Shown here: positions 7,624 through 16,838 of the stretch, in pieces | Position numbering within the stretch: the stretch's first letter is position 1 | Layout of the letters: the number at the start of each line of letters is the position of its first letter | Assembly: GCA_016793585.1 (NCBI GenBank) | Contig: JAEUJR010000996.1 | Coordinates: forward strand, 1 to 16,838 | Direction: 5' to 3' | From: Archangium sp. | Lineage (GTDB): Bacteria > Myxococcota > Myxococcia > Myxococcales > Myxococcaceae | Length of the DNA: 16,838 nucleotides | Notes under the pieces: generated by a model | The model's input: the letters and a program-made list of their open reading frames with translations, nothing else | Database searches by the model: none | What the model was told of the DNA's origin: nothing | Made by a program: the position numbers and the translations under genes

Positions 7624-7907
7624 TCGATCACCTTCGGAATCGCGAACGACGAGCCTTCGACCTGCGGAGCGTTCGCGAGCGCGGCCTTCGCTCCGACTTC
7701 GCCGGCGACGACGTCTTCGCGCAGGTGCGGTGTCGACGCGCCGATGACCGATGTCGCAGCGCCCCCCGTCGTGTCGACCGCAGAGAGCGCGTCGACGGCG
7801 TCGAGAATGGCCGAGAGTTGGGCGCCGTATTTCGAGAGTTCGTCTGGCGTCAGCGCGAGTCGTGCGAGCCGCGCCACGTGTCGAACCTGCAGTTCCGTCA
7901 GCTTCAT
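7620..7907 (-). CDS. gatC: Asp-tRNA(Asn)/Glu-tRNA(Gln) amidotransferase subunit C
   Basis: Predicted 95 aa, the standard size. GatC is a small chaperone-like subunit that wraps around the GatA-GatB interface and stabilises the complex. The protein starts '[19 protein letters not shown]' and continues '[16 protein letters not shown]', the typical helical N-terminal half. Its second half, '[20 protein letters not shown]', has the usual Leu-Arg-x-Asp motif. The ATG at 7907 is chosen for this canonical start; no good Shine-Dalgarno precedes it. It begins only 11 bases after the hsdR stop, so unless a promoter lies within the 3' end of hsdR, the gat genes depend on readthrough from the restriction locus. 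I see no convincing promoter there. Confidence 0.95.
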   Translation of the reverse strand: MKLTELQVRHVARLARLALTPDELSKYGAQLSAILDAVDALSAVDTTGGAATSVIGASTPHLREDVVAGEVGAKAALANAPQVEGSSFAIPKVIE

Positions 7908-7918
7908 GGAGCGGGGTT

Positions 7919-10900
7919 CTACCCGCCCGCGGCCTTCGCACGAAGGCTCTCCCACAGCTCCCCGTGGTTCAGCAGCACGTCCTTGATGCCATCACGCACC
8001 CGCTCGGAGTTCAGCGCCTGCGTACTCATCGCCGTATGCGCATCGAGCGCCGCGATCACCGCGTTCAGAATCTCGGTCGTCAGGTCCGGCGAGCTGCCGA
8101 ACTGCTCCTTCGAGTTGTTGCTCGCCTGCTCCACCAGCGTCGCCGACTCGAGCAGCTTCCCCTTCACGACATCGAGCACGTAGACCAGCTGATCCCCCTC
8201 CGAGAGTTCGCCCTCGAACAGCTCGTTTAGCTTCTCGATGATCACCGCCAGCTTCGCCTTCTGGCGCTCCTGCACGCTGCCACTGCCCGCCTCGGTGAGC
8301 GGCTCCAGCTTCGGCTTGCCCTCGCCCAGCACCATCGGCGCGATGCCCCGGTCCCGCAGCGAGTAGTGCGACAACTTCACCTGCGAGAGATCGATCTCCT
8401 CGCGCTCGCGGCCGAACTCCAGCAGCGGAAGCACCGCCTTGTAGAACAGCGCCCGCTTCTCGATGCCCGTGCTGCCGTAGTCGAAGATCTGCGACAGAAA
8501 CGTGTACAGCCGCACGAACGCGGTCATGTCCGACTTGAAGAGCGTGAAGGCATCGAGCTCGCTCTGCGCCTCCTTCACCGCCGCCGGGTCGCCCTTCTCC
8601 TTCGCAGCCCGCCGCGCCTCGGTCACGAGCTTGAACCGCTTCATCAACCGGTCGACCACCGGCGTCACGGCTGCAATCAGATCGCCCTGCTTCGACTTCG
8701 GGTCGATCACCACGTTCGCCACCCGGTCGACCTCGAACTCGTCGTAGTGCCCGGCCGCGTCCAGCTTCGCCTTCAGGTTGAAGACCAGGTTCGGGTCCGT
8801 CGTCGTCGCGAGCTCGGCGGTCGTGAAGTACAGCTTGAACGGCCTCGAGCACCTCGTTCGGGTCGTTCACGAAGTCGAGGACGAAGGTCGTGTCCTTCCC
8901 CGGGTAGGCACGATTGAGCCGCGACAGCGTCTGCACTGCCTGAATGCCGGCCAACCGTTTGTCGACGTACATTCCGCACAGCAGCGGCTGGTCGAAGCCG
9001 GTCTGGAATTTGTTGGCCACCAGCAGCACCTGGTACTCGCCGCCCTCGAACGCCTTGCGAATGTCGCCCTTCAGCTTCGGGTTCATCGACGGGCTGTGTT
9101 CGGTAAACGGCCCGGGGCCTGACTCCTCGTCGAAGACCTCGCCCGAGAACGCGACGAGGGTGCCGATCTGGTAGCCGCGCTCCTTGATGTACTTCTCGAT
9201 GGCGAGCTTCCACTTCACGGCCTCGCGGCGGCTGCTCACCACCACCATCGCCTTGGCCTTGCCGCTCAGCAGACCAGCCACGTTGTCGCGGTAGTGCTCG
9301 ACGACGATCTGCACCTTCTGCGACACGTTGACCGGGTGGAGCTTCACCCAGTTCATGATCTTCTTCACTGCGGCGCTGCGCTCGACCTCGCGTTCGTCGA
9401 CCTCCTTGCCCTCCTGCGCGAGCTTGAAGGCCAGTGAGTACGACGTGTAATTCTTGAGCACGTCGAGAATGAACTTCTCCTCGATGGCCTGGCGCATCGA
9501 ATACACGTGAAACGGCGTCGGCACGTTGTCGGGAGCCGGCTTTCGCGACGGATCAGGCCGTGTGCCGAACAGCTCCATGGTCTTGTTCTTGGGCGTGGCA
9601 GTGAAGGCCACGAAGGTGATGCCGTTGTCGTCGGCGCGCGCCGCCATCTGGGCCGCGAGAATGTCCTCTCCGCTCACCTCACCGCCGTCTTCGACCTCGG
9701 CCAGCTCGGCCGCTGACAACACGAGCTTCAGGTTCGATGCCGCGGTGCCGGCCTGAGAGCTGTGCGCCTCGTCGGCGATGACGGCGAACCGTTTGCCCTT
9801 CGTCGCGGCCAGCTCGCGCACGGCCTTGAGCGCGAATGGAAACGTCTGAATCGTACACACGACGATCTTCTTCGCGCCCGAGAGCGCCTCGGCCAGCTCA
9901 CCTCTCTGGCTGGCGGCCTCTCAGGAGATGGTGGCGACGACGCCGGTGGTGCGCTCGAAGTCGAAGATGGCTTCCTGCAGCTGGTCGTCGATGACGTTGC
10001 GATCGGAGACGACGATGACCGAGTCGAAGACCTTCTTGTTCGCCGCGTCGTGCAGCTCGGCGAAGAAGTGCGCCGTCCACGCGATGGAGTTCGTCTTCCC
10101 CGAGCCCGCCGAGTGCTGCACCAGGTACTTCGTGCCGGGCGGATCCTTCAGCACGGCCGTCTGCAGCTTGCGGGTGACGTCGAGCTGGTGGAACCGCGGG
10201 AAGAGAACGTGGGTGATCTGCTTCTTCTTGTCGCGTTTGGCGATGAGGTAGCGCCCGAGAATCTCGAGCCAGCTCTCGCGCGCCCAGACCCGCTCCCAGA
10301 GGAACGCGGTGAGGTGGCCGTTCGGGTTCGGAGGGTTGCCAGCGCCGCCGTCGTGGCCCTGGTTGAAGGGCAAGAACGCCGTCGCTCCGCCTTCGAGCTT
10401 CGTCGTCATGTGCACTTCGGAGTTGCTGACCGCGAAGTGAACGAGGGCTCCGTTCGGAAAGCTGAGCAGCGGCTCGGCGGCCTGCCCTTTGGGGTGCGGG
10501 ACGCGGTCGAAGCGGTACTGCGCGATGGCATCGGCGACCGACTGCGTGAAGTCGGTCTTCAGCTCGACGGTGGCGACGGGTACGCCGTTGAGAAACAGCA
10601 CGAGGTCGAGCGCGTTCTGATTGTTGACCGAGTAGTGCACCTGACGAATCACCCGCAGGCGGTTGGCCTGATAGCGGGCGATGACGTCGGGGTTCATCGC
10701 GAGGCTGGGTTTGAACTGCGCGAGCCTGAGCGGCTCTTTGAGACCGAGCAGGTCGATGCCATTGCGGAGCACGTCGAGCGTGCCACGCAGGTTCAGCTCG
10801 GCGCGGAGCCGGTCGAGCACCGTGACCGCCGCCTTGCTGCCGTGATTCTTCGTGAGCGTCTCCCACGCCGTCGGCTGCGTCGCCTGCACCCAGGCGAGCA

Positions 10901-11027
10901 CGTCGGCCGGAAAGAGCGCCCGCGCGCGGTCGTAGTCGGTCGCATCGCCAACCGAGTACAGCCAGTCATGAACCTTCAAGTACTCACAGACCTCGTCTTC
11001 GAAGCTGATTTCCTTGTGCAGGCTCAT
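7919..11027 (-). pseudogene. hsdR: Type I restriction enzyme R subunit, broken by a nonsense codon and a frameshift
   Basis: The R subunit of type I systems is a motor nuclease: an N-terminal PD-(D/E)XK domain followed by SF2 helicase domains and a C-terminal assembly region. The ATG at 11027 overlaps the preceding stop as ATGA, with a GAGGAGAAGGA Shine-Dalgarno. The first 368 codons contain the nuclease motif ('LDLVLFLNGVPVATVELK', Asp141, Glu155, Lys157) and Walker A ('SAGSGKT', 306-312), then meet an in-frame TGA at 9921-9923. The same frame continues with 'IVVCTIQTFPFAL', 'VIADEAHSSQ' and 'FVAFTATP' to about 8840. There one extra base (C on the plus strand) shifts the frame. Removing it restores 'LYFTTAELATTTDPNLVFNL', which runs into the C-terminal helical region ending at 7919. 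Repaired, the protein would be about 1,035 aa, a normal length. Two separate lesions argue for real decay, but assembly errors cannot be excluded. Confidence 0.9.
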
Positions 11028-11890
11028 TCCTTCTCCTCGAGCGGCTTGCGCTTGATGTCGTGGAGCGTCTCGCCATCCTTGTTCTTCCACTCCATCCAGC
11101 CGTTCGAGGTTCTTCCGAGCAGCGCCATCGCCGCCATGCTCGGGGTCGTGAAGAGGTGGTCTCGGGTGAACACCACCTCGTCGCCCTCCTCCTTCATGAC
11201 GCCGGACTCGACGAGCCGCTTTCGAAACGCAGTGTTCGAGGCCGTGAAGGTCGGAACGTTCGCACGCCGACCACGAGACCCCTTGAGCACCACGAACCCA
11301 TCGGGCGCGTAAAGACCTCGACCATCGATGCCTGTGACCGTGCAGAAGAAGCGGTCGTCGGCATTGATCGATGAGCCGAGTTCGCCGACAGGATCGAACA
11401 CGGGAAAGCCGAGCGTCGAGAGCAACGCGCTGGTCGTCTCGAAGATCTCGACACAATCGGCCTCGAGCGGCGCTGGTGTGTGCGGCCGAGAGCCGGCGTT
11501 GTTGTTGTCGTCGACGTAGCGGCCGATCTTTCGAGCGACCTGAATGCAGTGCCACTCCAGAAAGAGCGCGTGGGTTTGAGTGAGGCTATTGGTTCGAGAG
11601 ATGACGACACAGGCCCGTTGCCAGAAGTCCTTCTTCAAGTTGTGCCACGCCAATCTCGCGCGAAGGTCTCCGGTCTGACCGATGTAGACCATCGGATCTC
11701 CTTCCTCGCTCTCGCCAAAGAGGAAGTAGAAGGCGACCTGGTCGCTTTCGGCCATCTTCGCGAAGTCCGGCAGCAGGCTTCGGGGAACATCAACAACCTG
11801 AACGATTCGCGTCGTGATTTCGGCGATGCGGATACCTCGAGGGTCTCCGCTGGGTAGAAAGATCTGAATGGTCTTCGGAGTTGCGCTCAT
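11024..11890 (-). CDS. GIY-YIG nuclease-family protein with C-terminal DUF4357
   Basis: Predicted 288 aa. An N-terminal GIY-YIG domain spans about residues 50-125: 'AFYFLFG' (53-59) and 'VYIGQT' (68-73) stand for the two halves of the motif. 'RARLAWH' (77-83) supplies the usual Arg and His, and Glu112 in 'LEWHCIQVAR' fits the conserved metal-binding Glu. The first motif is divergent (Phe-Leu-Phe-Gly instead of Gly-Ile-Tyr). The C-terminal part (about 197-275) matches DUF4357: 'GFVVLKGSRG', then 'FTRDHLFTTPSMAAMALLG', then 'NGWMEWK'. Proteins of this architecture are often found beside type I restriction genes. Here the gene lies between hsdS and hsdR with ATGA overlaps on both sides, so it is probably made together with the restriction complex. 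Whether it cuts DNA or has another role is not known from the sequence. Confidence 0.9.
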   Translation of the reverse strand: MSATPKTIQIFLPSGDPRGIRIAEITTRIVQVVDVPRSLLPDFAKMAESDQVAFYFLFGESEEGDPMVYIGQTGDLRARLAWHNLKKDFWQRACVVISRTNSLTQTHALFLEWHCIQVARKIGRYVDDNNNAGSRPHTPAPLEADCVEIFETTSALLSTLGFPVFDPVGELGSSINADDRFFCTVTGIDGRGLYAPDGFVVLKGSRGRRANVPTFTASNTAFRKRLVESGVMKEEGDEVVFTRDHLFTTPSMAAMALLGRTSNGWMEWKNKDGETLHDIKRKPLEEKE

Positions 11891-13232
11891 GCAGCAGCCC
11901 CCTTCGATGCTTCGCGCACATCAATCTGCCCAGTCACCGCCGCAGTCACGAGCGCGCCTCGCCGTTCAGTGAGCAAGCCGATGGCGGAGACCGCTTGCTG
12001 GATCAACTCATCGGTCTCGCGCAAGGACTCTGCAATTGCGCGCGACACCACTCGCTGCTCATCGATCGGGGCGAGCGGGAGAGGCAGATCGAGCACCGCG
12101 GACTGAGCAATATTAAGCATCGACGAACTCGCCCCCGTTGCCGACAACTCAATCTGACCTCGAACTGCAGCCGATCCAAGAAATCGACAAAGAAACAGAG
12201 GCTCGGCAAGAGATTGGATCGCCCTAATCCTGTACAACTTATCACACAGCAGCAGGCGCGGATAAGCCCTATCAACAACAGCAGCGCTGCCAACGAGTTC
12301 GCGAGTATTTGCTCTTGAGACCAACAGATCGCCCTTTTCGAGAGATAGCTCCTGGGGTGCTTTCAAGTCGTGCGGCAGCAGCTTGTTCTCTGATGGATCG
12401 AAGTCTCCACCGTTGACACATCCAACCTTCAAAACACCGAACTCAGTTTCGAGGTCGGCGGGGACCGCTTCACACTGAGGACTCCATCCTTGCCCGATTG
12501 CGGACACGACCTGCTTGAACCTCACCAACTGCCAGTGGGCGGGAATCTGACCGAGCCATTCGATGCCCGAGTCCTTCATCGGAGCGTTGGGGTTCAAACC
12601 CTTGGTGACGGCGTGGGAGATGACTGCCTGGCGCTTCTCCTTGAGCAACTCGATGAGTCGCTCCTGCTCGGCGACCAGGGCATCGATCTTCGACGTCTCT
12701 CGGCCAAGGAAGATGGCGATGCGCTGCTGCTCACCTATTGGAGGAACTGCGAGAAGCACGTCCTTGAGCGACTCACGGTTAATCTTGGGCATTGCAACTC
12801 GATCGCTTTCAAGCACAGCGAACGCAGAAAACTGCTCTGAGAGCAGCTGCCACATGAGAAACTCATTGTTAAGCAACGGACGGGGCCGCAACGGGTACAT
12901 GTCGGCGCTACACAGGCAACGAATTGGCGCCACGCAGGTCTTCCGCAAGCCAGGTCGGATCTTGCTGTAGAGCACATCACCGGGCTCACAAAGGTACTTC
13001 CCACTTTCGGCCGCTTGTGATTCGGCGGACTCAAGAGCGAGCAGACGCCCAGTCGCCGACTCAATGTGATTTGGCGCAATCAGCGGTAGTGCCGACATTT
13101 CAGAACTAGCGGGATCGACCTGGCCTTCAGCCACGTCAACAACGCGCTGAAAGCGGAGCATGTCCCAGTTCTCAGGGATCACGCCCATCCACGGATTGCC
13201 GCTCTCCTTGTACTTTGGATAGCGAGGAAAGC

Positions 13233-13236
<4 letters not shown>
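11887..13236 (-). CDS. hsdS: Type I restriction-modification specificity subunit S
   Basis: Predicted 449 aa, a full two-domain HsdS. It selects the bipartite DNA target for both methylation and restriction. Target recognition domain 1 spans about residues 18-165. The central conserved helix follows: '[20 protein letters not shown]', then '[21 protein letters not shown]' (168-213). Recognition domain 2 spans about 225-390, starting with '[19 protein letters not shown]', and the second conserved helix runs from 392 to 435 ('[11 protein letters not shown]'). The start is GTG at 13236, overlapping the hsdM stop as GTGA and preceded by a GGAGGG Shine-Dalgarno. Base composition inside the recognition domains (for example 12100-12320 and 12740-13090) is visibly more AT-rich than in the flanking genes, as expected if these domains are exchanged by recombination. 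The recognition sequence cannot be read from the protein. Confidence 0.96.
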
Positions 13237-14975
<1,739 letters not shown>

Positions 14976-14983
14976 GTTCGTGT

Positions 14984-14988
14984 CCCCT
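14984..14988 (-). promoter_or_regulatory. Ribosome binding site of hsdM
   Basis: AGGGG on the minus strand, 8 bases before the ATG at 14975. It decides between this start and the longer open frame that reaches 15275. The longer frame would add about 100 residues of low-complexity Ala/Ser/Thr/Asp sequence not found in HsdM proteins. Confidence 0.65.
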
Positions 14989-15120
14989 GTGAACGGCGGA
15001 CGCGCATGAGACTCGGGCGCAGGGAGGTTGTCGAAAGGAAAGGTCAGGGCGGCAGTGGTCGCGGCTGCTCCTGCCAATGACTGCGCCTTCACGGCAGTGG
15101 TGAGTGGCACGGGCGGGTTG

Positions 15121-15246
15121 GTCGAAAGAACGTCGGCGGCCGTCGACGCGGCTCGGAAAGTCGACGCTGCGAGGTCGGCGCGCGTCGAGTCCATGTCCGC
15201 GTTGGTCGAGCGCAGGTCCGCAGACGGGCGAAGCTGGTCCGCGAAC
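15121..15246. repeat. Degenerate 21-bp tandem repeat, six units
   Basis: Units start at 15121, 15142, 15163, 15184, 15205 and 15226. The best-conserved positions are GTCGA at the start of most units and GTC(G/C)GC from about position 11 or 12. The units at 15184, 15205 and 15226 are the most alike. Because 21 is a multiple of three, every frame reads as a seven-residue repeat; on the plus strand it is Val-Glu/Asp-x-x-x-Ser-Ala-like, on the minus strand x-x-Ala-Asp-x-x-Ser-like. It lies upstream of hsdM and could be a remnant of a heptad-repeat coding sequence or a multi-site protein-binding element. Confidence 0.6.
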
Positions 15247-15372
15247 GTCTGAGCCACTCCCGCGCTCGGAAACATCTTCCCCGTGACTACCTCGACCTAC
15301 CCGGGGCCTTCCCCGAAGTTGAATGGCTTCGGTATTTTGCGGCCCGCAGTTTTCACCCTGGGGGAAACACAC

Positions 15373-16032
15373 ATGGCGAATAGGTGGGATGCGGGGAACG
15401 CGGCGCGGGCGGCTTCACAGGCTCTCGAGTTGTCGAAGAGCTTCCTTCCGAAGCTGGAGCCGCGGCTTCCGGCGGGCTTCTTCGATGGCCTCAAGAGCGA
15501 TGCCGACATCGCGCGTGCGAGTGGAGATGTGCCCGCGAGTCGCAGCCAGAAGGAAGCCGCGGCGGTGTCGCAAGACGTGGCGGTGCGTGAGGGCGCGGTG
15601 ATGGTGTCGACGATTCGCGAGCTCGTGCGGCGCGGGGCTCCGAAGAACAAGCAGCTTTGGCGCGCCTTCGGCGTCGGCGCCCGCTTCACGCCGTCGGTGA
15701 AGACGGTCTCGAGCGCGCTCGCCGGCATTCTCGCGGCGGCCAATACGTACCCGAGTGAGACGCAGACGATGGGCGTGCTGGCGGAAGATCTGACCCGCAT
15801 TCAGGGCTACCTGACCTCAATCGCCAATATCGACGCCGACCAGGAGGCGAAGAAGCTGACGTCGAAGCAGGCGACGGCGCAGCTCAAGGCCGCGGTAGAG
15901 CGCCTGGCGCAGAAGCTCACGCTGCTCGCTTCGATCGCGAGACTGGCGTTGCCGGCCGCCGATGCCGAGTTGTTCGACCGCGTGCTGCCGTCGAGCCCGA
16001 AGCCGAAGCCCAAGGCGCCCGCACCGACCTGA
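15373..16032 (+). CDS. Hypothetical helical protein
   Basis: Predicted 219 aa; no family recognised. The sequence is rich in Ala, Lys and Glu and should be almost entirely alpha-helical, with several amphipathic stretches (about residues 65-90, 110-125 and 155-190). It ends in a Pro/Lys tail ('SSPKPKPKAPAPT') that is probably disordered. There is no signal peptide, membrane segment or obvious catalytic motif. The ATG at 15373 is chosen over the in-frame start at 15283 because a GGGGG Shine-Dalgarno lies just upstream and the extra 30 residues look like translated non-coding sequence. It diverges from hsdM across the repeat-bearing intergenic region and is followed after 69 bases by another plus-strand gene. 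Codon use fits a real GC-rich gene. Confidence 0.75.
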   Translation: MANRWDAGNAARAASQALELSKSFLPKLEPRLPAGFFDGLKSDADIARASGDVPASRSQKEAAAVSQDVAVREGAVMVSTIRELVRRGAPKNKQLWRAFGVGARFTPSVKTVSSALAGILAAANTYPSETQTMGVLAEDLTRIQGYLTSIANIDADQEAKKLTSKQATAQLKAAVERLAQKLTLLASIARLALPAADAELFDRVLPSSPKPKPKAPAPT

Positions 16033-16101
16033 GCGTTTGGCCGAAGACGCGCCTCTGTCAGGGGAGCGGCCTATAAGAGGACTCGCCGAACGGAGGTCGC
16101 C

Positions 16102-16838
16102 ATGGTCCACAACCACACCATTACCCTCAAGGGCCCTGCGGCTGCGGCTGCGGGCCTTTCAGGGCATCTGCTGCGCGACCTGATGGACGTCCTCGTTCAG
16201 GGCGCGGAGCAATCGCTCCGATTTGCCATCGAAGGACGGAGCGCCGCGACGGGAACCCCTCCAACGTGGCTCCGTGCGGCCGCCGACTTCGACATGATCG
16301 ACCTGTCGAAATCGCCGCGAGGCAGAACCTTCAAACTCGAAGCCCGTCCGATGCTGGAGTCGTTGCCGGATCGGTTCAACCAGTCCGACTTGTTTGACGA
16401 CCTCGACCCGCGCCAGTCGCCGCTCGAACTCTTCGAGCTCGCCCTGGAACACGCCCTCGCGGGCCACGACGACAGCGCCGCGTTCGATCATGGATTGCTG
16501 AAGACCTGCGCCCAGTTTCGCAACGTGCTCGGCGCCGGCCTCGAGACAGTCGAAATCAAGAACGGTCACACCATCGTCGTCGACGGGCCTTCGGTCGAGC
16601 AGGCCGTCCGACTGTCGAAGGTCGAGTTCCGCTCGCGCAAGGTGCGGCTCGCGGGACAGCTCGAGACGATCAGCTACAGCGACTGCCGGTTCATGCTGCG
16701 ACTCGAGAACGGGGCAAGAATCGCCGGCACTGCGCGCGACCTGGGCGCCGAGATGCTGCGCAGTGCTTTCGGCAGAAAGGTCACCGTCACCGGAACTGCC
16801 GACTTCCGGCCCTCTGGCAGTCTGTTGAGGCTCAATGC
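16102..16838 (+). CDS. Hypothetical protein, 3' end beyond the window
   Basis: The frame is open from the ATG at 16102 to the window edge, giving at least 245 residues. The start is well supported by a GGAGG Shine-Dalgarno at 16092-16096, 5 bases before the ATG; a TATAAG at 16072-16077 could be a -10 element, but I see no matching -35. The N-terminal half is acidic and helical ('LRDLMDVLVQGAEQSLRFAI', then an Asp/Leu-rich stretch near 95-120). The visible C-terminal part (about 175-245) looks beta-rich: 'RKVRLAGQLETISYSDCRF', 'MLRLENGARIAGTA' and 'GRKVTVTGTADFRPSG'. That alternation could form a small OB-like or SH3-like barrel. No family name or function can be assigned with confidence. It may be co-transcribed with the gene before it, 69 bases upstream. 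Confidence 0.8.
   Translation, partial: MVHNHTITLKGPAAAAAGLSGHLLRDLMDVLVQGAEQSLRFAIEGRSAATGTPPTWLRAAADFDMIDLSKSPRGRTFKLEARPMLESLPDRFNQSDLFDDLDPRQSPLELFELALEHALAGHDDSAAFDHGLLKTCAQFRNVLGAGLETVEIKNGHTIVVDGPSVEQAVRLSKVEFRSRKVRLAGQLETISYSDCRFMLRLENGARIAGTARDLGAEMLRSAFGRKVTVTGTADFRPSGSLLRLN

Larger units (their letters stand above)
14976..15372. other. Divergent intergenic region between hsdM and a plus-strand gene
   Basis: This 397-base stretch separates hsdM (leftward) from the 15373 gene (rightward), so it should hold promoters for both. I could not pick out a sigma70-type -35/-10 pair with good spacing on either strand. What is visible is the hsdM Shine-Dalgarno at 14984-14988, a degenerate 21-bp repeat at 15121-15246, and a short perfect inverted repeat at 15302-15315 (CGGGG, 4-base loop CCTT, CCCCG). 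A more AT-rich patch follows at about 15317-15340, where the rightward promoter could lie. Open frames exist here on both strands, but none resembles a known protein. Confidence 0.5.

Noticed and set aside
7932..7947. Palindrome (7-base arms, 2-base centre) near the end of hsdR, considered as a terminator
   Set aside because: It lies within coding sequence, has no following T-run on the minus strand, and its short loop makes it a weak hairpin.
8835..8845. Programmed frameshift in hsdR
   Set aside because: No slippery heptamer or homopolymer is present at the shift point.
9921..9923. TGA in hsdR as a recoded (selenocysteine or readthrough) codon
   Set aside because: The site is not a redox position in HsdR, and the second lesion downstream fits simple decay or error better.
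9762..11312. Long plus-strand open frame (516 codons) opposite hsdR
   Set aside because: It is antisense to strongly recognisable HsdR sequence; long antisense frames are common in GC-rich DNA, and its Arg/Glu/Val-rich translation resembles no protein.
15121..15246. CRISPR array
   Set aside because: Units are contiguous, degenerate and have no spacers.
15028..15252. Small plus-strand frame (TTG start) through the 21-bp repeat
   Set aside because: No ribosome binding site, a weak start codon and no similarity; kept only as a repeat.
14976..15275. 100-codon in-frame N-terminal extension of hsdM
   Set aside because: The ATG at 14975 has a Shine-Dalgarno and gives the normal HsdM start; the extension only reads through the 21-bp repeat and low-complexity sequence.

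Overview
The window is high-GC bacterial DNA that looks myxobacterial (Myxococcota). The reasons are GC-rich third codon positions, a TIGR02996-domain protein (a family common in myxobacteria and planctomycetes) and a DUF4920 protein. The phylum is an inference from gene content, not from a marker phylogeny.

Layout. Positions 1-986 (+) hold the 3' end of a DUF4920 gene and a small protein with a PD-(D/E)XK-nuclease-like signature. Positions 997-14975 are one unbroken minus-strand directon. Read in transcription order it is hsdM, hsdS, a GIY-YIG/DUF4357 gene, hsdR, gatC, gatA, gatB, a TIGR02996-domain gene and an RNA-polymerase-like gene. All junctions are ATGA, GTGA or TGATG overlaps, except hsdR-gatC, where 11 bases separate the genes. 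A 397-base divergent intergenic region with a degenerate 21-bp tandem repeat follows. Two plus-strand genes of unknown function end the window, the last one cut by the edge.

The type I restriction-modification locus has intact methylase and specificity genes, but hsdR carries two independent lesions: an in-frame TGA at 9921-9923 and a one-base insertion near 8840. As read, the cell could methylate but not restrict, unless the lesions are sequence errors. The gatCAB genes encode the tRNA-dependent amidotransferase that makes Gln-tRNA(Gln) and/or Asn-tRNA(Asn).

The most striking gene is at 997-3195. It encodes a 732-aa natural fusion of the C-terminal part of the RNA polymerase beta subunit to the N-terminal part of beta prime. 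It keeps both double-psi beta-barrel regions, the beta C-terminal region and the beta prime clamp helices (the main sigma-binding site). It has lost both active-site lysines of beta, two of the three catalytic aspartates of beta prime, the beta prime zinc ribbon and the beta flap-tip helix, the last replaced by an acidic linker. It therefore looks like a catalytically dead miniature RNA polymerase, translationally coupled to a TIGR02996 protein and to gatB. Its function is unknown; titration of sigma or of another clamp-binding factor is a testable hypothesis.
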